A program made the position numbers and the translations under genes. The notes below the pieces were generated by a model. It was not told where the DNA came from and did not search any database. It saw nothing but the letters and a program-made list of their open reading frames with translations. Source: CAXXOK01 sp001604115 (GTDB taxonomy: Bacteria > Bacillota > Clostridia > Christensenellales > Aristaeellaceae). From it: DNA of 64,000 nucleotides. The stretch covers positions 124,001-188,000 of the forward strand of contig JAYFOV010000005.1 in the NCBI GenBank assembly GCA_034928535.1, written 5' to 3'. Of the stretch, positions 16,185-24,234 are shown piece by piece; the first letter of the stretch is position 1, and the number at the start of each line of letters is the position of its first letter.

Positions 16185-17593
16185 TCGAGTTTGGCACAGG
16201 CGGCTGGCGCGCTATCATCGGCGATGGTTTCACCCGCGAAAACCTTCAGCGGCTGACGTTGGCCCTAGCTCGCCGCATGAAAGCGGAGGATGTTGCCGAC
16301 CGCGGTTTCTGCGTGGGGTATGACCGCCGGTTTCTGAGCGTACAATCCGCGGAGTGGGTTTGCGAGGTCATGGCCGCCGAGGGCATCCACACCCGCATCA
16401 TCCACCGGGAAGCACCCACACCCATGATCATGTACACCGTGCAGGACAGCCGCCTGCCCTACGGCATGGCTGTGACTGCCAGCCACAACCCCGCGCTGTA
16501 CAACGGCGTCAAGCTGTTCACAGCAGGCGGGCGGGACGCCAGCGAGGATGTGACACAGTCGCTGGAAAAAGCGGCCAATGCCATCGCAATTGAGGAAGTG
16601 CGCACCATCCCTTATCCGCAGGCCATCCTCAAGGGGCTGGTGGAGGAGATCAATCCGCAAAACGCCTACATCGATGCGATCATCCGCAAGGTGAACATGG
16701 ACGCCATCCGCAGCCGCAATTTGCAGATTGTGCTGGATCCCATGTATGGCGTAAGCCGCACCAGCCTGCAGACCATTTTACTGACAGCCCGCTGTGATGT
16801 AAATGTGATCCACGAACGGCACGATGCGCTCTTTGGCGGCAGGCTGCCCGCGCCCAATGTGGAAACGCTTGGCGCACTGCGTGCCGCCGTGCTGGAGAGC
16901 CGTGCGGATATCGGCATTGCCACCGATGGCGATGCTGACCGTCTGGGCATCATTGACGATGCGGGGCGCTTCATACATCCTAACGAAATCCTTTGCCTGC
17001 TCTACTTTTACCTGCTCAAGCACAAGGGCTGGCACGGGTGTGCTGTGCGCAACATAGCCACCACCCACCTGCTGGATGATATTGCCGCCGCATTTGGCGA
17101 AACCTGTTATGAGGTGCCCGTAGGCTTCAAGCATGTTTCTGCCGCCATGCAAACGCACAATGCCGTGATCGGTGGGGAAAGCTCCGGCGGCCTGACTGTG
17201 CGCGGCCACATTAACGGCAAGGACGGCATCTACGCCGCCGCGCTTCTGGTGGAGATGCTCTCCGTGACTGGGAAAAGGCTCAGCGAGCTGGTCACCGAGC
17301 TGTACAGCACCTTTGGGCGCCGCTATATGGCGGAGTTTGACGCCGCCTTTGACGCGGAGGACAAGCCGCGCATGCTCGCACTGCTGGAGGGTGACTCCCT
17401 GCCCTCTTTTCCGGATTCTCCCACAGCCGTCAACGATACGGACGGCCGCAAGATCCTGTTCTCGGATGGCTGGATCATCGTCCGCTTTTCCGGAACCGAG
17501 CCCCGGCTCCGTATTTTCTGTGAAATGCCCACGCAAGCGCAGGCGGAGCAGTACTGCCACATTATGGGCAGCTATCTGGGCATGCGGCTGTAA
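16181..17593 (+). CDS. Phosphoglucomutase / phosphomannomutase family enzyme
   Basis: Alpha-D-phosphohexomutase of 470 residues interconverting hexose-1- and hexose-6-phosphates. All four family signatures are visible: the phosphoserine loop TASHNP, the metal loop DGDADR, the sugar-binding loop GGESSGG and the phosphate-binding loop RFSGTEPRLR. Translation is coupled to the GH94 gene through an ATGA overlap, so its likely job is to feed glucose-1-phosphate (or N-acetylglucosamine-1-phosphate) from the phosphorylase into central metabolism. This saves one ATP per disaccharide compared with hydrolysis. It is the last gene of the operon, followed by a perfect terminator. Confidence 0.93.
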   Translation: MIEFGTGGWRAIIGDGFTRENLQRLTLALARRMKAEDVADRGFCVGYDRRFLSVQSAEWVCEVMAAEGIHTRIIHREAPTPMIMYTVQDSRLPYGMAVTASHNPALYNGVKLFTAGGRDASEDVTQSLEKAANAIAIEEVRTIPYPQAILKGLVEEINPQNAYIDAIIRKVNMDAIRSRNLQIVLDPMYGVSRTSLQTILLTARCDVNVIHERHDALFGGRLPAPNVETLGALRAAVLESRADIGIATDGDADRLGIIDDAGRFIHPNEILCLLYFYLLKHKGWHGCAVRNIATTHLLDDIAAAFGETCYEVPVGFKHVSAAMQTHNAVIGGESSGGLTVRGHINGKDGIYAAALLVEMLSVTGKRLSELVTELYSTFGRRYMAEFDAAFDAEDKPRMLALLEGDSLPSFPDSPTAVNDTDGRKILFSDGWIIVRFSGTEPRLRIFCEMPTQAQAEQYCHIMGSYLGMRL

Positions 17594-17606
17594 CATATCC
17601 CCATGC

Positions 17607-17638
17607 AATAGGCGAGGCGCTGCAGCCTCGCCTATTTT
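17607..17638 (+). terminator. Intrinsic terminator of the ABC/GH94 operon
   Basis: A 12-bp perfect stem (17607-17618 with 17625-17636) with a 6-nt loop ends in TTTT. It lies 14 bp after the mutase stop codon. Confidence 0.88.
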
Positions 17639-17647
17639 CACTATTCA

Positions 17648-17656
17648 TGGTATAAT
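17648..17656 (+). promoter_or_regulatory. Extended -10 promoter of the sensor module
   Basis: TGG followed by a perfect TATAAT (17651-17656) lies just after the preceding terminator and about 30 nt before the kinase gene. No good -35 box is visible, which extended -10 promoters do not require. Confidence 0.55.
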
Positions 17657-17685
17657 CACATCACCAAACGTAAGGAAGGCTTTAC

Positions 17686-19389
17686 ATGCTGGAACGCATC
17701 CGTAAAAACGTGCCCACGCTCCGTTTTACCCTGCTGGTGATCGTCCTGCTATGCTGGCTGCTGCCCACGGCCACGCTTGGTCTGTACATGGGCGGGCGTG
17801 TGTTTCAGTCCATGCAGGGTAAAACAGAAGCTGCGCTGCAAGCCGGCGCAGAGTATGCGCTCAGCGCGGCTGTGCGCAATGTGGAGGCCATCAGCACCAT
17901 CGCGCGGGACGCGGTGTATGATAATGTGCTCAGCACCGCTGTGCAGAATTTTGAAAGCGGTAAAAGCCCGTACGAGGATTACTATATGCTTGTACGGGAT
18001 TATCTGGATCGCAAATACAGCCGTGAAGCCAGCTGTACGTTTGCGCTCTTTTTCCGTACCAAGGATGTGGAGCGCGCCATTTATACCTCTCAGGGCTACT
18101 CCTCCGCAGTGCTCTTTACCCAAAACACGCTGCAACAGACCTTGCAGCTGGCCGAGACGCTGGATACGCGTTCCCGCTTCATTGCTTCCAGAGACGGAGC
18201 TTACCTGGTACGCAATCTCTACAACACACGCATGGAGCGTTTTGGCGTGCTGGTGATCGGCCTGAACGTTGCGCAAGTGCTGCACCCCATTTTGGAAAAC
18301 GCATCGGAATGGCAATCCAGCTGCGCCATCCATTTGGATGATATAAAGATCGGCGCATTCTTGGGGGATGCAACGCTGGATGGCTTGACGGAGAGCGGCG
18401 ATATGCTCTGCTACACGCAAAGTGCCATGATCGGCGATAGCGTGCTGCGCTATCAGGTACAAGCGGATCGGCATGATGTGTACCGTGAAATGGATGAATT
18501 CCGCACTTTGATGGCAGGGCTCTTTATCCTGTTTGTGCCCATCTGCATTGCCATAATGATGTTTGTGAGCCGCCGCATCGTGCGCCCCATCGCCATGCTC
18601 TCCCACGCCAGCGACCGCATCCGCAGCGGGGAATTGGGTGTGGTGGTGCCCATGCGCGGCACAGACGAGCTGGGCCAACTGGGCACTGCCTTTTCTGAGA
18701 TGAGCCTGCGCCTTCAGGAGCTGATCGATAAGTCCTACAAAGAGCAGATCGCCCTGCGGGACGCACGTATCCAAGCGCTGCAAAGCCGCATCAATCCCCA
18801 TTTCATCAACAATGCACTGGAAGCCATCAACTGGCAGGCGCGGCTCTCAGGCGAGCAGAATATCAGTGAAATGGTCGAAACCCTGAGTGTGCTGCTCAAT
18901 GCCAGCCTGGACAGGAGCGAGGAGCATCTGGTGCCGCTGCGTAAGGAGCTATCCATCGTGGATGCATACTTTTACTTTGTGGGGCTTCAGTTTGGCAACC
19001 GGCTGGCAGTCGAAAAAAATATAGACGATTCCCTGCTGGATGTGCCCCTGCCCCGGCTGGTGGTGCAAACCCTGATTGAAAACGCCGTGGAACATGGTAT
19101 TGCCCCCGCAGGGGGCGGCCGCATCCAGTTGAACGTGTTCCGCCAAGCGGAACAGTTGGTCATCGAGGTGCTCAACAATGGAAAACCATTGGCACATGAC
19201 GATTTGACCCGTATGCGTGCCATGCTGGACGACCGGCAGCCTGCGGATGGCCACTTGGGTGTGCGCAACGTGAACCAGCGCCTGCGGTTGATTTTTGGCA
19301 ACAGAGCCGGTTTGAGTTTTTCCTTGGACACGCACGGCAATACCGTCGCCACCATCCGCGAGCCGTTGGAAGCGCATGAAGCCTCTTGA
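17686..19389 (+). CDS. YesM/LytS-type sensor histidine kinase
   Basis: Membrane kinase of 567 residues. A first membrane segment (about 13-35), an extracellular sensor domain of roughly 235 residues, a second membrane segment (about 273-297) and a HAMP domain are followed by the YesM-type His_kinase domain. His372 lies in SRINPHFINNALEA and the N box in TLIENAVEHG. AAGGAAGG precedes the ATG. It lies between the sugar operon terminator and a binding-protein gene, with an AraC-type regulator third. Kinases of this class often control sugar transport operons. The binding protein between kinase and regulator suggests ligand detection through a protein partner. Confidence 0.93.
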   Translation: MLERIRKNVPTLRFTLLVIVLLCWLLPTATLGLYMGGRVFQSMQGKTEAALQAGAEYALSAAVRNVEAISTIARDAVYDNVLSTAVQNFESGKSPYEDYYMLVRDYLDRKYSREASCTFALFFRTKDVERAIYTSQGYSSAVLFTQNTLQQTLQLAETLDTRSRFIASRDGAYLVRNLYNTRMERFGVLVIGLNVAQVLHPILENASEWQSSCAIHLDDIKIGAFLGDATLDGLTESGDMLCYTQSAMIGDSVLRYQVQADRHDVYREMDEFRTLMAGLFILFVPICIAIMMFVSRRIVRPIAMLSHASDRIRSGELGVVVPMRGTDELGQLGTAFSEMSLRLQELIDKSYKEQIALRDARIQALQSRINPHFINNALEAINWQARLSGEQNISEMVETLSVLLNASLDRSEEHLVPLRKELSIVDAYFYFVGLQFGNRLAVEKNIDDSLLDVPLPRLVVQTLIENAVEHGIAPAGGGRIQLNVFRQAEQLVIEVLNNGKPLAHDDLTRMRAMLDDRQPADGHLGVRNVNQRLRLIFGNRAGLSFSLDTHGNTVATIREPLEAHEAS

Positions 19390-19491
19390 CGATCCATTGC
19401 CACGATTGCGCAAGCATGGACAAAAATGCGCATGCAAAGGCAAATCAAAACGCAGCCCGGCACATTATACTGGTATTGGGAGGGTCTTGGC

Positions 19492-20691
19492 GTGAAAAAG
19501 ACATTGCTCGCAGCCATATGCTGCATCCTATGTAGCGCCTGCCTGACCGCACATGCGGAAGGCGTTGCTTTGCGTACCGTCAGCTGTTTTGCAGGGCTGG
19601 ATGCATCCAGCGGTACCTACACACGTTTGCTGGCCCAATGGGAAGAGGATACCGGCAATACCGTGCAGGATTCCTCCGCCCCCAGCGACGAGGCCTGGAA
19701 AACCGGCGTATTGATGGACTTTGCTGCAGGTAACGAGCCGGATGTGCTATTCTTTTTTGCCCGTACCGCGGACAGCGCTTTTCTGCTGAACCGCGTTGTG
19801 CCCATAGCAGAGATCAACGCCGCGTATCCGGAACTGAGCATCCCGGAAAACCCGGCCTGCACGGAAGCGGATGGCAAAATCTATGCCGTACCGGTGCGCT
19901 CTTTCTGGGAAGGATTATTTTGCAACACAGACCTGTTTGAACAATACAACGTTGCGCTGCCGGAAACCTGGGCAGACCTGGAGGCCGCCATCGCAGCGTT
20001 TCGCAGGCACGGCATCATCCCCCTGTCTGCCAGCTTGAGCGATGTGCCCCATTATGTTGCGGAGTTTGCATTGCTGGCCACCTGCACAGTGCAGGAGTAT
20101 CTGGCTCGGCCGCGCCTGGGCGACGCTGTTCCGCAAGGCTGGCTGGCAGGCATGCAGTTGATCCGCACACTGCAACAGCTTGGCGCTTTTCCGGACAACG
20201 CCAATACCACGGATGAGAACTATACCAGCCAACTGTTCAGGGATAAGCGCAGCGCAATGCAGCTGGATGGAAGCTGGTTTGCCAACAGCTTGCCTGCCTC
20301 CAGCATGGATACGACTGTCGTGCTGCCCTTTCCCGCCTACGGCGATGGCGCCGGCGGAGTGATTGGCGGGGTGTCCATGGGCTTTTACCTCACCCGCAGA
20401 GCGTGGGACAACCCGGAAAAGCGGGATGCAGCCGTGCATCTGTTGGCTTACCTGGCCACCGGTGACAGTGCCCGCGCGCTGGGCGGATATCAGTTTAGCG
20501 GAAAGCTACTGGAAAGCACCTATGCGCTGACCCAATTGCCTATGTATAGTCCCATGCAGGATCAGATGTCTCAGGAAGCCCGAAATGAGTGGTTCCGGCT
20601 GATCCCCACAGTCGCATCCGGTTCTGTTACCCCAGATGCACTCTGGGATAGCGTGATGGCGCTGGATCCTTTCAGCGTGCGCCAGCCCTAA
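19492..20691 (+). CDS. Family 1 extracellular sugar-binding-like protein, possibly a sensor subunit
   Basis: Exported solute-binding protein of 399 residues. The signal peptide reads MKKTLLAAICCILCSACLTAHA and may be cut at AHA-EG. A cysteine within LCSAC could be a poor lipobox, so anchoring is undecided. I chose GTG 19492 because GGGAGGG lies 7 nt upstream; an upstream ATG in frame has no ribosome site. No permease genes accompany it; instead it is sandwiched between a YesM-type kinase and a YesN-type regulator. By analogy with XylFII-LytS-YesN of Clostridium beijerinckii it may present ligand to the kinase, but it could also serve an orphan ABC transporter. Confidence 0.82.
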   Translation: MKKTLLAAICCILCSACLTAHAEGVALRTVSCFAGLDASSGTYTRLLAQWEEDTGNTVQDSSAPSDEAWKTGVLMDFAAGNEPDVLFFFARTADSAFLLNRVVPIAEINAAYPELSIPENPACTEADGKIYAVPVRSFWEGLFCNTDLFEQYNVALPETWADLEAAIAAFRRHGIIPLSASLSDVPHYVAEFALLATCTVQEYLARPRLGDAVPQGWLAGMQLIRTLQQLGAFPDNANTTDENYTSQLFRDKRSAMQLDGSWFANSLPASSMDTTVVLPFPAYGDGAGGVIGGVSMGFYLTRRAWDNPEKRDAAVHLLAYLATGDSARALGGYQFSGKLLESTYALTQLPMYSPMQDQMSQEARNEWFRLIPTVASGSVTPDALWDSVMALDPFSVRQP

Positions 20692-20703
20692 GGAGGCGTG
20701 TCC

Positions 20704-21531
20704 ATGTATGATGTTGTGCTGGTGGATGATGAGCAGATCATCCTACAGGGGTTGTCCCGGGCTTTCCCCTGGGATGCCTATGCTTGCCGCGTTGTGGCCA
20801 CCGCTGTGGACGGTCGGGACGGCCTTGCCGCGATCCGCACCCACCGCCCGCATATTTTGTTCACTGATATCCGCATGCCAAACATGGACGGCCTGAGCAT
20901 GATTGCAGCCCTGAAAAGCGAGTTTCCAGCCATGCAGGTTGCCGTGCTCACTGCTTTTCGTGATTTTGACTATGCCAAGGAAGCCATTCAGCTGGGCGTA
21001 TGCCGATACCTGCTCAAGCCTAGCCGCATGGATGAGCTGCACGAAGCGGTTGCCACCATGACCCGCGCATTGCAAAACAGCGGGCCAGCGCCAACCGACA
21101 ACGCTGCGGCATCCGTGCCGCTATCGGAGCCTGCCCCGCCGCATACACCTTGCCCCGACCCAGCCACCGAGCCCTTACAGGATGGCGAGCAGGATAGTGA
21201 GGCCGGGCATTTTGTGGCTCGCGCAGCACTCAAGTACATCGAGGAGCACTGCACAGAACGCCTGAGCCTTGCGGATGTGGCGGATCATGTGTATGTAAGT
21301 CAGTGGCATCTTTCCAAGTTAATCAACCGCCATGCACGCCAAAGTTTCTTCGATCTTCTCAACAGTTACCGAATCCAGCGCGCACAGGCGATGTTGGCGG
21401 ATCCCATGTATAAGATCAGCGAGATTGCCTACGCCGTGGGGTATGCGGATGTGGCGCATTTCAGCCGTATTTTCAAAAAGATGACGGGGAGCACGCCCAT
21501 GGCTTTTCGTAATGATCCAGGACATGCTTGA
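20704..21531 (+). CDS. YesN-type response regulator with AraC DNA-binding domain
   Basis: Cytoplasmic regulator of 275 residues. The receiver starts MYDVVLVDDEQ, with acceptor Asp55 in FTDIRMPNMDG and lysine in LLKPSRMDEL. A proline-rich linker (about 120-165) leads to a C-terminal double helix-turn-helix of the AraC type, ending VGYADVAHFSRIFKKMTGSTP. AAGGAGG lies 7 nt before ATG 20704; a GTG six bases earlier is too close to it. It is the partner of the YesM-type kinase three genes upstream and likely activates nearby sugar genes. The divergent region 9570-10221 is the obvious candidate target. Confidence 0.93.
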   Translation: MYDVVLVDDEQIILQGLSRAFPWDAYACRVVATAVDGRDGLAAIRTHRPHILFTDIRMPNMDGLSMIAALKSEFPAMQVAVLTAFRDFDYAKEAIQLGVCRYLLKPSRMDELHEAVATMTRALQNSGPAPTDNAAASVPLSEPAPPHTPCPDPATEPLQDGEQDSEAGHFVARAALKYIEEHCTERLSLADVADHVYVSQWHLSKLINRHARQSFFDLLNSYRIQRAQAMLADPMYKISEIAYAVGYADVAHFSRIFKKMTGSTPMAFRNDPGHA

Positions 21532-21715
21532 TTCCCCGTGGAACCAAGCTCATTCCCGCACTGCGCAAAACCTTGGGTCAAAGCAGGTATATGCGCTGCC
21601 CCAGGGGAGCGCATTTTGATCGCTTGCCCCGCCATGCAGCAGCAGGTGCTGGACGCAGTGCTATTGAAGGCAGCGTGCATCGCAGCACATCTGCTTACTT
21701 TATTATCAGCACGTT

Positions 21716-22228
21716 CTAAGGCTCTTGGGCGTGCCAGTCGGTCAGGGCATCCAAAATGCGCTGCACTACGCCGCCTTTGTTTCCTGCACACGGAATATGT
21801 ATATGCGCATACTGCCGGTATAGCGGCCGCCGCACGGCGTCGATGCTGGCCAGGCTAACGCCTTTTTCCGCCGCAATGCCCCGATCGCCGCTCTTGGCAA
21901 TGCGGCGCTCCAGCTCCTGCAGCGGCGTATCCATCCAGACGACTGTGCCTATACTGCGTAAATGCAGCATCGCAGGTTCGCTGAACACCATGCTCCCGCC
22001 GGTGGCGATCACACATCCGTCGCAGTCCAGTTGCTGCCCAACATGCCCTTCCATCTGCAAAAAATTATCTACGCCGTGGCTTGCGATCAACTCCGGCAGC
22101 GAATGTCCAAAGGTTTGCACAATCATCGCATCGGTATCGATCAGCCGATACCCAAGTCTCCTGGCCAGCACATCCCCTACTGTGCTTTTGCCTGTGCCGG
22201 GCATGCCAATGAGCACCACATTCCGCAA
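21716..22228 (-). CDS. Shikimate-kinase-like P-loop kinase, active site altered
   Basis: Small P-loop kinase of 170 residues with the fold and length of shikimate kinase (AroK). The Walker A motif is GMPGTGKST (residues 8-16), the Asp of IDTD and the lid arginine region are present, and RRPLYRQYA matches the C-terminal substrate Arg motif. However, the shikimate-binding arginine normally in FRxxE is replaced (FLQME) and the GGG motif reads GGS. It may be a weak shikimate kinase or a paralog acting on another small alcohol. It stands alone with its own promoter (22316-22344), not in an aromatic amino acid operon. Confidence 0.72.
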   Translation of the reverse strand: MRNVVLIGMPGTGKSTVGDVLARRLGYRLIDTDAMIVQTFGHSLPELIASHGVDNFLQMEGHVGQQLDCDGCVIATGGSMVFSEPAMLHLRSIGTVVWMDTPLQELERRIAKSGDRGIAAEKGVSLASIDAVRRPLYRQYAHIHIPCAGNKGGVVQRILDALTDWHAQEP

Positions 22229-22315
22229 TTAACCACCCCATCCTGTCACAGCGGCATGCTTTGCCTGGCTGTGAAGTCCCGCTGTCCAGAATCATTGGGC
22301 AACGATCTAGCCACC

Positions 22316-22344
22316 ATTGTAGCATGCTTTGGCGGCATGCTCAA
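22316..22344 (-). promoter_or_regulatory. Promoter of the shikimate-kinase-like gene
   Basis: On the minus strand, TTGAGC (22339-22344), a 17-bp spacer and TACAAT (22316-22321). The leader is about 80 nt. The rest of the gap up to the transpeptidase gene holds only the long hairpin at 22468-22527. Confidence 0.65.
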
Positions 22345-22467
22345 CCGCAAAACCTTCATAAATAAGGCTTTGGTAGCATTTGGTGGCAGGCGTGCCATGA
22401 ACGGCATGCATACAGCCGCTCGCCCCTCCCAAAGTAAACAACCCAATGCATCAATTTGATCCGGAAG

Positions 22468-22527
22468 CAGGATATACCATAAACGCCGGCCGTGCAAAGG
22501 CACAGTCGGCGTTTATGGTATATCCTG
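22468..22527. repeat. Long perfect inverted repeat (21-bp arms)
   Basis: Left arm 22468-22488 and right arm 22507-22527 are exact inverted copies around an 18-nt loop that itself contains a short GTGC/GCAC stem. It lies about 100 bp beyond the stop of the L,D-transpeptidase gene. There is no T tract on either side. It could be a rho-independent-like processing hairpin, a REP-type or MITE-like element, or a cruciform. Confidence 0.85.
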
Positions 22528-22625
22528 TGTGCCAGCCATGGTGTGTCAACCCAAAGGGTACGCTTTACCCGGCACAGTCGCCGCTCTTGGCGGATGCGGC
22601 CATACACTGCTTTCCTTTCGCCGTT

Positions 22626-23843
22626 TTATGGAGCCAAATGCGCCGCGTTGATTGCTTCAAATACAGCCTGCCGCTGCGGAGGAATGCAGTAGGGGCAGGG
22701 CGTAAGGGAAGCGTGCTCCGCATCATCCAGCTGCGCATAGGTAAACTGCGTCATGGGCAAAAACTCATCTTTGATGCCAAAGCAAGTAGGCGATCCATGA
22801 TAGTTTTTGCCGCCGTTGGGATTGAAATACAGCGGCGTCTGTGCATCGGGCAGAGGCACTTGCCTACCCGGTACATCTTCCCAAATCACAAACTTGACAG
22901 GGTTCTTGGCTACGCTCTTGTACAACTCGTTCCAGATCCAACGCATGTTCACCCCATCCGGGTTGCGCAGGCGCTGCACACGGATGCAGCCATGGCTGGC
23001 ACGCTCGCCCAGCTTGGGTTCTGTGTTCTTGTAGTTCGGGGTGCCATCGGCGTTTGGCACATGCGGCACTTCATGGATCAAATCGCCGGAGTTGAAGCGT
23101 ATGGCATAGTTACAAAGCAAATTATCCGAAACGAACTGTCCCACCGCGCTCACCAGCAAAAACTCACCGGAACGAGTCTCATTATATGGCTGGCGTTCGT
23201 TGGCAAGCCCGGTGGACACCAGCAGCTCGGTAAACAGTTTGCCTTCTTTGAAAATGTACATACGCTGGGTCAGCTTATCTACCACTATGGCATATTCCCG
23301 GTTGATAACCTCTTTTACCTGGAGCAGGCTGGTTTTGATGTAGCCTTGCGTGAACTGGTTCCACGCCTTTACCTTGCTGTCATGAAACGAGGATGAATAG
23401 GCCTCTACCAGCGTCCATCCGTTGTCCAATGTTTCCAGCACGTGCACGCCCTGGCTGTACCCGGTAATGTCTGCCACGGCCTCCGAATCTTCGGAGGGCT
23501 CTTTGCGCAATTGCACCTGCTTTTTTTGATCCGTATCCACTACCGTGATCGGCGCCATGAGCATGTTCCACACTGCTTGCTCGTCACGGATATCCATGGG
23601 GGTACACCAGTAACAATTTTCATGCTGCTGTGGGTACGGGCTACTGTGTGCCGGAATGACGGGCAGTATGTTCGCGCTTTGCGTGGGTACTGGCAGCGCC
23701 CCATCGGCAGCTGTTACCGCGGTGCTCTCTGTCTCCACTCCCGTGGCGGAAATAATGGTCACGACTACCTCCGCCTCAGCCAACGCGCTCAAAGGCATCG
23801 CGGCCAGCGCAAGAATGAGTAGTGTCGTCAGCATCTTTTTCAA
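22626..23843 (-). CDS. Exported L,D-transpeptidase (YkuD) with SH3-like and Cys/His C-terminal domains
   Basis: Cell-wall enzyme of 405 residues forming 3-3 peptidoglycan cross-links or related bonds. A signal peptide ends near PLSALAEA. A bacterial SH3-like segment (LRKEPSEDSEAVADITGYSQ to GYIKTSLLQ) precedes the YkuD domain, whose catalytic signature is ASHGCIRV. The C-terminus adds a segment with YHGSPTC and CPYC, resembling the small Cys/His domain found at the ends of some secreted nucleases. I chose TTG 23843 because AGGAGG lies 6 nt upstream; the upstream ATG would include the ribosome site in the coding region. ATG 23834 is an alternative. Confidence 0.88.
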   Translation of the reverse strand: MKKMLTTLLILALAAMPLSALAEAEVVVTIISATGVETESTAVTAADGALPVPTQSANILPVIPAHSSPYPQQHENCYWCTPMDIRDEQAVWNMLMAPITVVDTDQKKQVQLRKEPSEDSEAVADITGYSQGVHVLETLDNGWTLVEAYSSSFHDSKVKAWNQFTQGYIKTSLLQVKEVINREYAIVVDKLTQRMYIFKEGKLFTELLVSTGLANERQPYNETRSGEFLLVSAVGQFVSDNLLCNYAIRFNSGDLIHEVPHVPNADGTPNYKNTEPKLGERASHGCIRVQRLRNPDGVNMRWIWNELYKSVAKNPVKFVIWEDVPGRQVPLPDAQTPLYFNPNGGKNYHGSPTCFGIKDEFLPMTQFTYAQLDDAEHASLTPCPYCIPPQRQAVFEAINAAHLAP

Positions 23844-24017
23844 GGTGTTCCTCCTATCCATGTGAGGCTTGAGTTCTTGTGCATGGGCAAGAAGGCGGTA
23901 GGTCGGGCGTCCCCGCCTTGCTGCATGCGCCGCAGAAAAACATCCCGGTTGTCCACGGTAGCGCATTCTTCAGCAAAGGGCTACCCTGATATGACACTCG
24001 CATTCCTGCATAAAACG

Positions 24018-24046
24018 ATTATACATGGTTTGCGCTTCCACCGCAA
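24018..24046 (-). promoter_or_regulatory. Sigma-A promoter of the L,D-transpeptidase gene
   Basis: On the minus strand TTGCGG (24041-24046), a 17-bp spacer and a perfect TATAAT (24018-24023). The leader of about 170 nt down to 23843 contains no recognised element. Confidence 0.75.
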
Positions 24047-24117
24047 ATAGATGACTTCAGTTTTTACAACTATCTCTACCAAAAAACTCTGAATACAGCA
24101 TCGATCCAGTGCACAGC

Positions 24118-24143
24118 AAAAAGGCGGGCATTCCCGCCTTTTT
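24118..24143. terminator. Bidirectional-looking intrinsic terminator of the nucleoside ABC operon
   Basis: A 9-bp stem (24120-24128 with 24133-24141) is flanked by A and T runs on both sides. It lies about 90 bp beyond the ATPase stop codon and just upstream of the transpeptidase promoter. Confidence 0.88.
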
Positions 24144-24234
24144 GCATCATATCCACTATGCTCCCACCATGTCACGCACTTCGGCCATTCCGTTTGACCT
24201 GAACGGACGGTGGCAAACCTTGCGGTGCTTTACC

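Noticed and set aside
22468..22527. CRISPR-like repeat
   Set aside because: It is a single inverted repeat, not a series of spaced direct repeats, and no cas gene is present in the window.
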